Assembly (NCBI GenBank): GCA_964059195.1
Contig: CAXKWD010000008.1
Location: forward strand, 42,709,502-42,773,501
Source: Ectobius pallidus
Taxonomy: Eukaryota; Arthropoda; Insecta; Blattodea; Ectobiidae
Reading direction: 5' to 3'
DNA length: 64,000 nucleotides
The position numbers and the translations under genes are program-made. This document shows positions 45,367 to 54,494 of this stretch, one piece after another (position 1 is the stretch's first letter; the number at the start of each line of letters is the position of its first letter). Below the pieces are notes generated by a model that ran no database searches, was not told the DNA's origin, and saw only the letters and a program-made list of their open reading frames with translations.

Positions 45367-45399
45367 GTGAGTATCCACTATACTTTGCACGTCTTTATA
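45367..45399 (-). promoter_or_regulatory. Core promoter of the 228-residue gene
   Basis: On the minus strand TATAAAG begins at 45399, and TCACA lies 31 nt downstream directly before the ATG at 45365. If transcription starts at the A of TCACA, the leader is only 3 nt. Copy 2 is at 52593-52625. Confidence 0.55.
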
Positions 45400-45490
45400 T
45401 TACAACGTACTCGTCCATTCCCCTCCGATACCTCCCTCGGTCTACAGAGTCCTCTTTGTAGATCGTTAGGAATCCATACTTTTCCGAAGA

Positions 45491-46090
45491 TCAACATTCG
45501 CGGCACATTTGCAGGAAATTATCGAACGTCATGTCGGCATTTACGTAGTCGTCGTACAGATGCCTTAGATTTAACGCGTCCTGCTTAAATACAATCAGCA
45601 AGTTACAATTGTCTCTTATCAGATGCTTAGGTATCCTCGCATACGACTGGGGTAGATAAAACATGTCTAGCGAGTTATGTCTTCCCATGCTAAAATAATT
45701 CCTTATGGGGCTTTGAGGTTCAGTCATAATGTCATCGAATATCACCACAGAATTTTCTCGTACTGGTACTTGGTGAGGCTCTGGCATACCGTCCCCACAG
45801 TTATCAAACTTGTAATAACCGATTTCTGGAACTCTGGTTAAAATTTCTTCAAGCATTTTATATTTAGGTTGAAACAGCGATCTTGAAAAAATGTAGACAT
45901 TTGAAAACTTTACGCCGTTGGGATGTAGAAGAATATTTATTAACACGTTTGTTTTTCCCGAGTTGCTAGGTCCGCAGATAATACATCGTATGCTGTCGGG
46001 TAGTAAAATGCAATCTTTGCGTTCATGGATCGAAACCGTCTGCTCTATGGGACGAACCTCTAAGGATACGTTTTGCTTCTCAAACTTCAT
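45491..46090 (-). CDS. Polinton packaging-type ATPase, copy 1
   Basis: 199 aa from the ATG at 46090; an upstream in-frame ATG at 46258 is rejected because it would overlap the divergent minor capsid gene and its promoter. Walker A GPSNSGKT (residues 40-47) and Walker B SVVIFDDI (about 114-121) identify the FtsK/HerA-type genome packaging ATPase of Polintons and related double-jelly-roll viruses. It is transcribed leftward from the back-to-back promoter at 46126-46143. Confidence 0.92.
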   Translation of the reverse strand: MKFEKQNVSLEVRPIEQTVSIHERKDCILLPDSIRCIICGPSNSGKTNVLINILLHPNGVKFSNVYIFSRSLFQPKYKMLEEILTRVPEIGYYKFDNCGDGMPEPHQVPVRENSVVIFDDIMTEPQSPIRNYFSMGRHNSLDMFYLPQSYARIPKHLIRDNCNLLIVFKQDALNLRHLYDDYVNADMTFDNFLQMCREC

Positions 46091-46125
46091 GGTGTGAATA
46101 ACAGGGAAAAGTGTAATAGCAGCCG

Positions 46126-46143
46126 CTTTTATACCTATAAAAG
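46126..46143. promoter_or_regulatory. Back-to-back TATA promoter between ATPase and minor capsid genes
   Basis: CTTTTATACCTATAAAAG holds TATAAAAG on each strand, two bases apart. Rightward, TCAGT lies at 46167-46171, directly before the ATG at 46172. Leftward, the ATPase ATG is 43 nt from the TATA start. Copy 2 is at 53352-53369. Confidence 0.7.
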
Positions 46144-46171
46144 GCAAGCCCGTGCAGACGTTGAGGTCAGT

Positions 46172-46905
46172 ATGGCTCCGCGAATAGAACGAGGTAAACG
46201 TCGCCGTGGAGAAGGAGTGATCAATACGCTCATTAATAAACTGCCTGTGGAACTGCACATACCAAAGTACAGATTTTGTGGACCGGGCACCAAACTAGAG
46301 AAACGTTTAAAAAGAGGCGATACAGGAATCAATCCTTTGGACGAAGCTTGTTAGTTACACGATATAAGCTACGCACAGAGCTCGGATATAAACGATCGAC
46401 ATAAGGCAGACTTGAAATTGGCACAACAGGCCTCTAACCGTGTTAAGGCTTCCGACGCAAGCCTCGGGGAGCGTGCAGCAGCTTACGCCGTTTCTAAAAT
46501 TATGAAGGGGAAGGTTAAAATGGGAGCTGGACTGGATAAAATTCATAAACTGAAGGCTGCATACAGAAAAGTGGCAGCAAAGAAGAAAAGCAACAAAAAG
46601 AAGAGAGTTTTGAAGTCGCCTAAAAAATTGGTGGCATATTGCCGATATTACCCATTTTGGCTGGATTGTCTGCGCTCGGGGCTTTAGGTGGGGCAGGAGC
46701 ACAGATTGCTAAAGCTGTTAATTCAGCAAAAAACGACAAGAAGCAGCTTGGAGAACACGTACGCCATAACCGCATGCTGGAAAGCATTGCCTTGGGAAAG
46801 AAGGAGGGGATCGACGAGCTCATACGCCAGCACAGAGATGGCAAGGGACTATTTTTAAAACCTTATCCATCTGGTAGAGGAATCCGTCTTAAAAAAAAGC
46901 CCTAA
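46172..46905 (+). pseudogene. PLA2-like minor capsid protein, copy 1, broken
   Basis: From MAPRIERGKRR: a basic N-terminus, then FCGPGTKLEKRLKRGDTGIN and, after a TAG (46352-46354), LHDISYAQ...DRHKADLKL. This GPGT / HD-Y / D order is the calcium loop and catalytic HD of the parvovirus-type phospholipase A2 domain found in Polinton capsid proteins, used by such virions to breach endosomes. In the A-run near 46622-46627 the frame changes by one base, and the following frame (46639-46905) reads the hydrophobic PILPILAGLSALGALGGAGAQ segment and a basic KPYPSGRGIRLKKKP end. Residue D at 46814 differs from A in copy 2. The real gene could be one protein or two. Confidence 0.78.
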
Positions 46906-47234
46906 CTAACTACGACTTGGAGCGATATGCGAAAAAGCTATGTATTCCACATTTCAGAGGAGTGTGCATGAGAAACGAGCTACCTACCAAGACTCATAAA
47001 CAGGAACGAATCATTGTCAATCTTGATGATGCCTCAGGGCCTGGGACGCATTGGGTAGCGTTGAAAAAGTGTGGTAGCCGTTCATTTTATTTCGACAGCT
47101 ATGGAGACTTGCCTCCTCCTGCAGAAATTGTAAATTATACTGGTCCGCATTCTAAACTATATTACAACTTTACACGTTATCAAAAATACAACACCGAGAT
47201 TTGCGGTCACCTCTGTCTAGCATTTTTACTATAA
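46899..47234 (+). CDS. Adenain-like cysteine protease, copy 1
   Basis: About 105 residues from LERYAKKL, with HFRGVCMRNELP, GPGTHWVALKK, FYFDSYGDLPPP and EICGHLCL. Numbered from 46917, catalytic H45, D60, oxyanion Q89 and C96 have the order and Q-to-C spacing of the adenovirus/Ulp1-type (C5) protease that matures capsid proteins. No in-frame ATG precedes the conserved start; the frame opens within the end of the minor capsid gene, so it needs an upstream start, a non-ATG start, or has lost it. Copy 2 is the same. Confidence 0.82.
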   Translation, partial: ALTNYDLERYAKKLCIPHFRGVCMRNELPTKTHKQERIIVNLDDASGPGTHWVALKKCGSRSFYFDSYGDLPPPAEIVNYTGPHSKLYYNFTRYQKYNTEICGHLCLAFLL

Positions 47235-47268
47235 AAGCCTTCACCTCAGACATACAAGTGTTAAAACG

Positions 47269-47621
47269 ATGCGCACGTTCACTCTAAGCGGATCCACGTC
47301 CGAACTATCCAACACGTATCATCCCCCTATCGAGCTGGAAGATCTGGCAGACTACGAGATTGCGATGCTGAGGCTCGACGCTTACAACTCTATTCCAAAC
47401 GTTACAGAGAGTAACAATTCGTTGGTGGTTACCTCAGGCAAACATAAACATACCATCACCATCCCTAAAGGGACGTACGAGGTTAGCGATATTTCAGAAT
47501 ATGTCGCGCTCATGATAAAAAAATTAACAAATTCCACTCTTGATCCAGATGCGGTTTTTAGAGTCAGTGTGAACCCAAATACTCTGCTCACAACAATATA
47601 TTGCTCTCTCAACGTTTCTTT
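47269..47621 (+). pseudogene. Penton-like capsid gene, copy 1, truncated at the duplication junction
   Basis: The first 118 codons are identical to 54495-54847, then the frame runs into duplicated PolB sequence and stops at 47629-47631. A TATA box (TATAAAAG, 47230) precedes it. Confidence 0.92.
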
Positions 47622-49919
47622 AAACCTATGATCCCTCTAACGCCGGATGAAAACAAACTGTATATGAACAGCACCATCTGCCACATTTGTAAGCATGGTA
47701 ATTTCACCGAAGTGAACTATAAAGTCAGGGACCACTGTCATGTTAGCGGGCGATTCAGAGGGGCCGCTCACAGGAATTGTAATCTAAATTACAGAAATCA
47801 GACATTCGTCTCTGTCGTGTTGCATAACCTCTCCAATTACGATGCTCATTTCATTGTAAAAGAACTTGGTTTTGATGAAAATAGGATCAATGTCATTTGC
47901 AATACTCAGGAGAAGTATGTATCGTTTTCTAAATTTATTCCCTCATATTTGAAGCGGGGAGGTATGGAACTTAGATTTATCGACTCTTTCCGATACATGG
48001 CCAGTAGCTTGGAGAAGCTAGCGGACAATCTACCCAAGCAGAAATTTATAGAAACCAGAAATTCGTTTGGTGACAAAACCGATTTGGTATGTCGAAAGGG
48101 GGTCTTCCCCTACGACTATGTGTCATCCTACGAAGTTCTTGATGAGACAAAATTACCGCCTAAAGAGGCGTTTTACAACAAGCTTAGCAATGCGGGTGTC
48201 TCAGATCGAGACTACTCTCATGCTGTTAATGTCTAGAATTCGTTTTCGGTCAAGTCTTTAGGGGAATATTCAGACTTATATTTGAAATCTGATGTCTTGA
48301 TCTTAACAGACGTTTTTGAGAATTTTAGGCAAATGTGTCACGATGCCTATGGGTTAGATTGTCTCTACTATTCGACTGCTCCTGGATTCGCTTATGCATC
48401 CATGTTAAAGTTCACAGAGGTAAAATTACAGATATTGACCGATATGGACATAATTCAATTGTTTGAACGCGGGATAAGAGGTGGAATTTGTCAGTGTGTA
48501 ACGAGACACGCTGTGGCAAATATCCCTTGTTCCGTCGACTACGATGCCTCAAAGTCGAGCTCTCACCTTTACTACGTCGACGCCAATAACCTTTATGGTT
48601 ACGCCATGTCTCAAGCGTTGCCTACTGGTAATTTTCGTTGGCTCGAGAAAGATGAGATAGCGTCCTTTGACGTCATGTCCATACCGAGCAATTCTAAATT
48701 GGGATATGTCCTTGAGGTAGACATTGAGTATCCAGATCACCTCCACGACGCTCATACTGATCTGCCCTTTTGTGCAGAAATGAAGTGTCCTCCGGGTAGT
48801 AAAAACAAAAAGCTTTTGACAACTCTTGAAACTAAACAAAATTATGTCATTCACTATTCTGTGCTTATACAAGCATTACAACACGGACTGAGGTTATCGA
48901 AGATCCATAGAATTATTGAATTTCACCAAAGCTGCTGGTTGAAACCTTACATTGACTTTAATACGGCCAAGCGTAGGGCTGCAGCCAACAACTTTGAAAA
49001 AGACTTTTTTAAACTGATGAACAACGCCGTTTTTGGCAAGACAATGGAAAATGTACGGAAAAGGATGAACTTTAGGCTTGTTTCAGATCAAAATTTAATG
49101 AGAAAGCTAGTGGCTAAGTCGAACTTTTTAGATAGAACCATATTCAGCGAGAATTTGGTCGGCGTCCATCTTGCTAAAACTAGCTTGGTGTTTGACAAAG
49201 CAATCTATGTCGGTATGTCTATATTAGAATTATCCAAAGTCAGAATGTATGACTTTCACTATGATACCATGAAACATTTTTACGAAGACTGTTTGAAATT
49301 ATGTTACATGGACACTGATAGTTTCGTCTATAAGATCGAAACGGATGACCTCTTCCGTGACATGATGCATTTCCGAGATGAGCTGGATACTAGCGTCTAC
49401 CCACCCGAACTTCCCTTGTATTCCCCCCAAAACAAGGCGGTGGTCGGTAAATTCAAGGATGAAGGTGCTGGTCGTACTATAAGTGAATTTGTAGGCCTGC
49501 GAGCAAAGATGTACGCTATAAAATTTAATCATATGACCATAAATAAATTGAAAGGCATTAGGAAAAATGTTATTGACAAAGATGTCAACTTTGAAGATTA
49601 TGTTGGCTGTCTTCAGAGCGGATAATCAACATTCTCGGTAAATAGATCCATCAGATCGTTTAAACGTAACGTGTTTTCGATTGCTGTGAATAAAGTCACT
49701 TTATCTAGCAACGATGACAAGCGTTACATTTTACCCAACGGCGTAGATACTCTTGCTCACGGGCATTACAAAATCAGGGATGCTGATGTTGATGAGGGAC
49801 CCCAGCTAAAAGATGTAAAGTGTAAAAATGTATATAGTGTCAGAGTCTTGTATGTAAATAAAAATGTATTATGCTATGTATCCTGTGTATTATGCTTTGT
49901 GTCTTGTGTATGTAAATAA
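47622..49919 (+). pseudogene. polB: PolB 3' portion, copy 2, without exons 1-2 and exonuclease part
   Basis: It begins inside PolB just before the zinc/endonuclease-VII-like insert and carries motifs A, B and C with the same two stops (48234-48236 TAG, 49623-49625 TAA). Fused in a different frame to the penton fragment; an ATG in the penton sequence (47601) happens to lead into it. Confidence 0.92.
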
Positions 49920-50134
49920 AAATGTATTATGCTATGTATCCTGTGTATTATGCTTTGTGTCTTGTGTATGTAGTGTATAATGCTTTGTGTCATGTGTATG
50001 TTGAGTGGGTGTATGTATTATGCTGTGTGTTGTGAGGGCTTTGTCAAAGGCAAAGGAATGGAAATAAAAAACACATGACTATACTTGAGTCTTTAATGAA
50101 GTAAAAAATACAAGTGTTCATTCCTCATCCTGTA

Positions 50135-51052
50135 TCACGCATCTGCAATGTTATGTTTATGAATCCATGAATTCTTGGACGCAGGAAAACCCATCCATTT
50201 CACCAAAATCATATCTCCTTTACGACGTAGCACCTTTTCAATTAAATAAGTGTCTGGAAACTTTGTTTTCTGGAGTTCTTCAGCATAAAAAGCACCTTCT
50301 ATGTTGTTGCCATCCAAATCCTGTAGCAGATAAGTAGGTGGAGATGTGGCTTGGATTCCATGCACCTTGAAAATCTCCGTAGTCCACGATGGTAAGTATC
50401 CTTTTTTAAACATTTTCCTATGTTTTGAAACTCTTACAAAGTCGCCTTTAGCAAACTTTGGCTTCATATATGGCTCCTTGTACCGATACACAGTTTTCAG
50501 CAGGCTATCGTCCTTGACTTGGTTAGGCTTCATCTTAATGGTGGTGTGAAACCTATCGTTGTATTTCCTAATGAGTTCTTGCAGCATGTCGATCCACTTA
50601 TAACTCCCCCTGGCAGAAAATTCACGGTACATGGTTGTTTTAAGAGTTCTTATGAAACGTTCAGCAATGCAAGCCTTAACGTTGGAGTATGTAGAATAAT
50701 GGTTGATGCCGTATTTCAGCATTAAGGCTTTAAAATTAGCGTTATAATACTCCTTCCCTATGTCGGTCTGAAGGTTTGTAGGCGGTGTTTTAACAGATTG
50801 AAGTATATCATTCATGGCTGCGGTAACAGTTTTTCTAGTTTTGTTCTTCAAAGCCCTTGCGTACGCAAACTTGGAATACGCATTTATACAGACTAAAATG
50901 TACTTAAAGCCTCTATTTTTCTTATGATACGGGATCATTTCAATCAGATCGCTCTGCCACAAATCATTTAAACCTTTCATTGTCACGTGACGCCTTGGAT
51001 AATTTATTCGAGCAGGTTTATGAAGCTCGTAAGCAATTTCGCGTTTGCTCAT
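50135..51052 (-). CDS. int: Polinton integrase with chromodomain, copy 2
   Basis: Same translated sequence as 42909-43826: D35, D97, E131 and a C-terminal chromodomain. The ATGA overlap with the accessory gene is kept (51052-51049). Confidence 0.93.
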   Translation of the reverse strand: MSKREIAYELHKPARINYPRRHVTMKGLNDLWQSDLIEMIPYHKKNRGFKYILVCINAYSKFAYARALKNKTRKTVTAAMNDILQSVKTPPTNLQTDIGKEYYNANFKALMLKYGINHYSTYSNVKACIAERFIRTLKTTMYREFSARGSYKWIDMLQELIRKYNDRFHTTIKMKPNQVKDDSLLKTVYRYKEPYMKPKFAKGDFVRVSKHRKMFKKGYLPSWTTEIFKVHGIQATSPPTYLLQDLDGNNIEGAFYAEELQKTKFPDTYLIEKVLRRKGDMILVKWMGFPASKNSWIHKHNIADA

Positions 51053-51924
51053 TGTATCACACCACTTTCTCTTAACTCTGTTATAATCTCTAATATTTCG
51101 TTGTTATGCGAGTGATTCCCAGCCTCAGATGATGCTACCAACAAACGCAGTCTATGAACCAGTTCATTCGGGTCGTCCCAGTATTTATAGTCTATTTTGC
51201 GATTCGTATGCAAGTCCTTCCACAGGCCTTTTCCCCTGACTGGTTTTTTAGTCTTGAGATCACCGTCTACCTCGACCTCCTCATCCTCAGGAAATAACCG
51301 CCTAATGACGTTTTTAAATTTCTGGCTGTTTGAGACTCGTATCTCTTCGTTATCATCATAGCCGACTTTATGAGCGCTAGACCTCTCCAATATTTCCTTA
51401 TAGGTCTCCAAGTCGTTATCGCTGTACAACTTAGGGTCGGGTATGCTTTTGGTAAGCAACTCCATTAATCCGCGGCGGGAATGGTATTTCTTATTGCCGA
51501 CATATATGGTATCGTTTCTTATCGACAGAGGGAGTGCCCCGATCGAGAAAGTTTGTCTGGCTGGATGCCATTTTATACCGTATATGGTGTCCACGTTTCT
51601 AGGCCTCAATTGAACTAGTTTCTGAATATAACCCCCAGACACACGACCATATACGCTTTCCAACATAGACTTGTAGTGTTTTACAGGGGTCTGCTCCATA
51701 TAGGGTTCAGGCTCGTATTTCTTTACATCTTGCTTTGATTTGTCTTTACTCAGAGTGACGAGCTGTTCCAAAGGTTGCGTTATAGGTTGTACAATGTCTG
51801 AAAACTCATGTTTCGACTGAAGATCGGCTTTTCTTAATGATAAATATTTTGTTCGTATAGAATTAGTATGTTTTTCAATTTCCTCCTTAATTCTCCTCTG
51901 GTCATCACTCATTGACGGATTCAT
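51049..51924 (-). CDS. Polinton accessory protein (probably DUF8207 type), copy 2
   Basis: Identical in translation to 43823-44698. Its ATG lies 20 nt inside the 228-residue gene, which is intact in this copy. Confidence 0.85.
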   Translation of the reverse strand: MNPSMSDDQRRIKEEIEKHTNSIRTKYLSLRKADLQSKHEFSDIVQPITQPLEQLVTLSKDKSKQDVKKYEPEPYMEQTPVKHYKSMLESVYGRVSGGYIQKLVQLRPRNVDTIYGIKWHPARQTFSIGALPLSIRNDTIYVGNKKYHSRRGLMELLTKSIPDPKLYSDNDLETYKEILERSSAHKVGYDDNEEIRVSNSQKFKNVIRRLFPEDEEVEVDGDLKTKKPVRGKGLWKDLHTNRKIDYKYWDDPNELVHRLRLLVASSEAGNHSHNNEILEIITELRESGVIQ

Positions 51925-52591
51925 TTCGAGTGTTGTCTATTTTTGTGATTTCACGCGTTTTATAGGCGTATTCGATCGTAATGGGGACCTCACGCGAGAA
52001 AGTGCCCGTCTTAAACAATAACACATCGCCTCTCGAGACATGGATAGGTTGATTAATGTCAACAGCTGTTCCATTTAACGTTGTACTCAGTTCGCCTGAA
52101 TCGTCCATGTCAACAACCGTGATTCTTCCATCATAAATTAATTTTAGACGAGTGCCACTGTAGAGTTGAAAAAAACTGGATTGCCACATTTTCTGCATAG
52201 CCCCAGCTGTTCTTTGCATGAGGTATTTTAAAGCAGTAACATCTTCTCTGAGCTGCGACTGATGTTGGATGAGCAGGTTTATCATATCTTTAAAATTATT
52301 CAGCACTTGGGCCGTGGTTTTAAACAATTCAAAGTTTCTAGAATCAATATTACCATCACTTTTGTGAAAATCTTTCTTCGCCAGATCCTTGTCCACGTAC
52401 TCCTTCGTCGCGGCATTGTGGTTCTCTGTGGGATGGCCAACGTAGCGTATTCGTTTACCTTTGACCGAGTAATTGCCTACTGCGTCTCGAGGCAGTGCTA
52501 TTTTATCGATGTATCGCGCAATTAACGGCGATCCAAATCTGTCAACGCCCATAGCCCCTCTGCATGCGCGTATGAGTCCTCTATCATCCAT
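51905..52591 (-). CDS. 228-residue Polinton protein of unknown function
   Basis: Intact here. The N-terminal half is polar with ENHNAATKEYVDKDL (residues 56-70), a motif style common in phage tail-fibre and other trimeric attachment proteins; a helical, probably coiled-coil segment (about 80-130) follows, then a beta-rich C-terminal half (RLKLIYDGRITVVDMDD onward). A fibre-like or capsid-decorating role is inference from this layout. It is the first gene of the leftward cluster 228-residue / accessory / integrase, each overlapping the next. Promoter TATAAAG at 52625. Confidence 0.7.
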   Translation of the reverse strand: MDDRGLIRACRGAMGVDRFGSPLIARYIDKIALPRDAVGNYSVKGKRIRYVGHPTENHNAATKEYVDKDLAKKDFHKSDGNIDSRNFELFKTTAQVLNNFKDMINLLIQHQSQLREDVTALKYLMQRTAGAMQKMWQSSFFQLYSGTRLKLIYDGRITVVDMDDSGELSTTLNGTAVDINQPIHVSRGDVLLFKTGTFSREVPITIEYAYKTREITKIDNTRNESVNE

Positions 52592-52716
52592 TGTGAGTAT
52601 CCACTATACTTTGCACGTCTTTATATTACAACGTACTCGTCCATTCCCCTCCGATACCTCCCTCGGTCTACAGAGTCCTCTTTGTAGATCGTTAGGAATC
52701 CATACTTTTCCGAAGA

Positions 52717-53316
52717 TCAACATTCGCGGCACATTTGCAGGAAATTATCGAACGTCATGTCGGCATTTACGTAGTCGTCGTACAGATGCCTTAGATTTAA
52801 CGCGTCCTGCTTAAATACAATCAGCAAGTTACAATTGTCTCTTATCAGATGCTTAGGTATCCTCGCATACGACTGGGGTAGATAAAACATGTCTAGCGAG
52901 TTATGTCTTCCCATGCTAAAATAATTCCTTATGGGGCTTTGAGGTTCAGTCATAATGTCATCGAATATCACCACAGAATTTTCTCGTACTGGTACTTGGT
53001 GAGGCTCTGGCATACCGTCCCCACAGTTATCAAACTTGTAATAACCGATTTCTGGAACTCTGGTTAAAATTTCTTCAAGCATTTTATATTTAGGTTGAAA
53101 CAGCGATCTTGAAAAAATGTAGACATTTGAAAACTTTACGCCGTTGGGATGTAGAAGAATATTTATTAACACGTTTGTTTTTCCCGAGTTGCTAGGTCCG
53201 CAGATAATACATCGTATGCTGTCGGGTAGTAAAATGCAATCTTTGCGTTCATGGATCGAAACCGTCTGCTCTATGGGACGAACCTCTAAGGATACGTTTT
53301 GCTTCTCAAACTTCAT
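52717..53316 (-). CDS. Polinton packaging-type ATPase, copy 2
   Basis: Same as 45491-46090: Walker A GPSNSGKT, Walker B VVIFDD, 199 aa from the ATG at 53316. Confidence 0.92.
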   Translation of the reverse strand: MKFEKQNVSLEVRPIEQTVSIHERKDCILLPDSIRCIICGPSNSGKTNVLINILLHPNGVKFSNVYIFSRSLFQPKYKMLEEILTRVPEIGYYKFDNCGDGMPEPHQVPVRENSVVIFDDIMTEPQSPIRNYFSMGRHNSLDMFYLPQSYARIPKHLIRDNCNLLIVFKQDALNLRHLYDDYVNADMTFDNFLQMCREC

Positions 53317-53397
53317 GGTGTGAATAACAGGGAAAAGTGTAATAGCAGCCGCTTTTATACCTATAAAAGGCAAGCCCGTGCAGACGTTGAGGTCAGT

Positions 53398-54131
53398 ATG
53401 GCTCCGCGAATAGAACGAGGTAAACGTCGCCGTGGAGAAGGAGTGATCAATACGCTCATTAATAAACTGCCTGTGGAACTGCACATACCAAAGTACAGAT
53501 TTTGTGGACCGGGCACCAAACTAGAGAAACGTTTAAAAAGAGGCGATACAGGAATCAATCCTTTGGACGAAGCTTGTTAGTTACACGATATAAGCTACGC
53601 ACAGAGCTCGGATATAAACGATCGACATAAGGCAGACTTGAAATTGGCACAACAGGCCTCTAACCGTGTTAAGGCTTCCGACGCAAGCCTCGGGGAGCGT
53701 GCAGCAGCTTACGCCGTTTCTAAAATTATGAAGGGGAAGGTTAAAATGGGAGCTGGACTGGATAAAATTCATAAACTGAAGGCTGCATACAGAAAAGTGG
53801 CAGCAAAGAAGAAAAGCAACAAAAAGAAGAGAGTTTTGAAGTCGCCTAAAAAATTGGTGGCATATTGCCGATATTACCCATTTTGGCTGGATTGTCTGCG
53901 CTCGGGGCTTTAGGTGGGGCAGGAGCACAGATTGCTAAAGCTGTTAATTCAGCAAAAAACGACAAGAAGCAGCTTGGAGAACACGTACGCCATAACCGCA
54001 TGCTGGAAAGCATTGCCTTGGGAAAGAAGGAGGGGATCGCCGAGCTCATACGCCAGCACAGAGATGGCAAGGGACTATTTTTAAAACCTTATCCATCTGG
54101 TAGAGGAATCCGTCTTAAAAAAAAGCCCTAA
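53398..54131 (+). pseudogene. PLA2-like minor capsid protein, copy 2, broken
   Basis: Carries the same TAG (53578-53580) and one-base frame change near 53848-53853 as copy 1; Ala replaces Asp at the 54040 codon. Confidence 0.78.
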
Positions 54132-54460
54132 CTAACTACGACTTGGAGCGATATGCGAAAAAGCTATGTATTCCACATTTCAGAGGAGTGTGCATGAGAA
54201 ACGAGCTACCTACCAAGACTCATAAACAGGAACGAATCATTGTCAATCTTGATGATGCCTCAGGGCCTGGGACGCATTGGGTAGCGTTGAAAAAGTGTGG
54301 TAGCCGTTCATTTTATTTCGACAGCTATGGAGACTTGCCTCCTCCTGCAGAAATTGTAAATTATACTGGTCCGCATTCTAAACTATATTACAACTTTACA
54401 CGTTATCAAAAATACAACACCGAGATTTGCGGTCACCTCTGTCTAGCATTTTTACTATAA
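54125..54460 (+). CDS. Adenain-like cysteine protease, copy 2
   Basis: Identical to 46899-47234; the catalytic H, D, Q and C are present. No in-frame ATG before the conserved region. Confidence 0.82.
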   Translation, partial: ALTNYDLERYAKKLCIPHFRGVCMRNELPTKTHKQERIIVNLDDASGPGTHWVALKKCGSRSFYFDSYGDLPPPAEIVNYTGPHSKLYYNFTRYQKYNTEICGHLCLAFLL

Positions 54461-54494
54461 AAGCCTTCACCTCAGACATACAAGTGTTAAAACG

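Larger units (their letters stand above)
40396..47621 (+). repeat. Polinton internal duplication, copy 1 (7226 bp)
   Basis: Repeated head to tail at 47622-54847. It spans from the middle of PolB through integrase, accessory, ATPase, minor capsid, protease and the first 118 codons of the penton gene. The junction CTTT|AAACC joins penton to PolB with no microhomology visible. Confidence 0.95.

Noticed and set aside
46073..46171. Upstream ATG for the minor capsid gene
   Set aside because: It would overlap the ATPase start and lies before the TATA box; the ATG at 46172 follows the initiator.
46090..46258. Upstream ATG giving a 255-residue ATPase
   Set aside because: The extra 56 residues would be encoded across the back-to-back promoter and the start of the divergent capsid gene and have no family match.
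47601..48236. A 211-residue protein starting in copy 2 of PolB
   Set aside because: Its ATG comes from out-of-frame penton sequence at the duplication junction; the rest is plain PolB.
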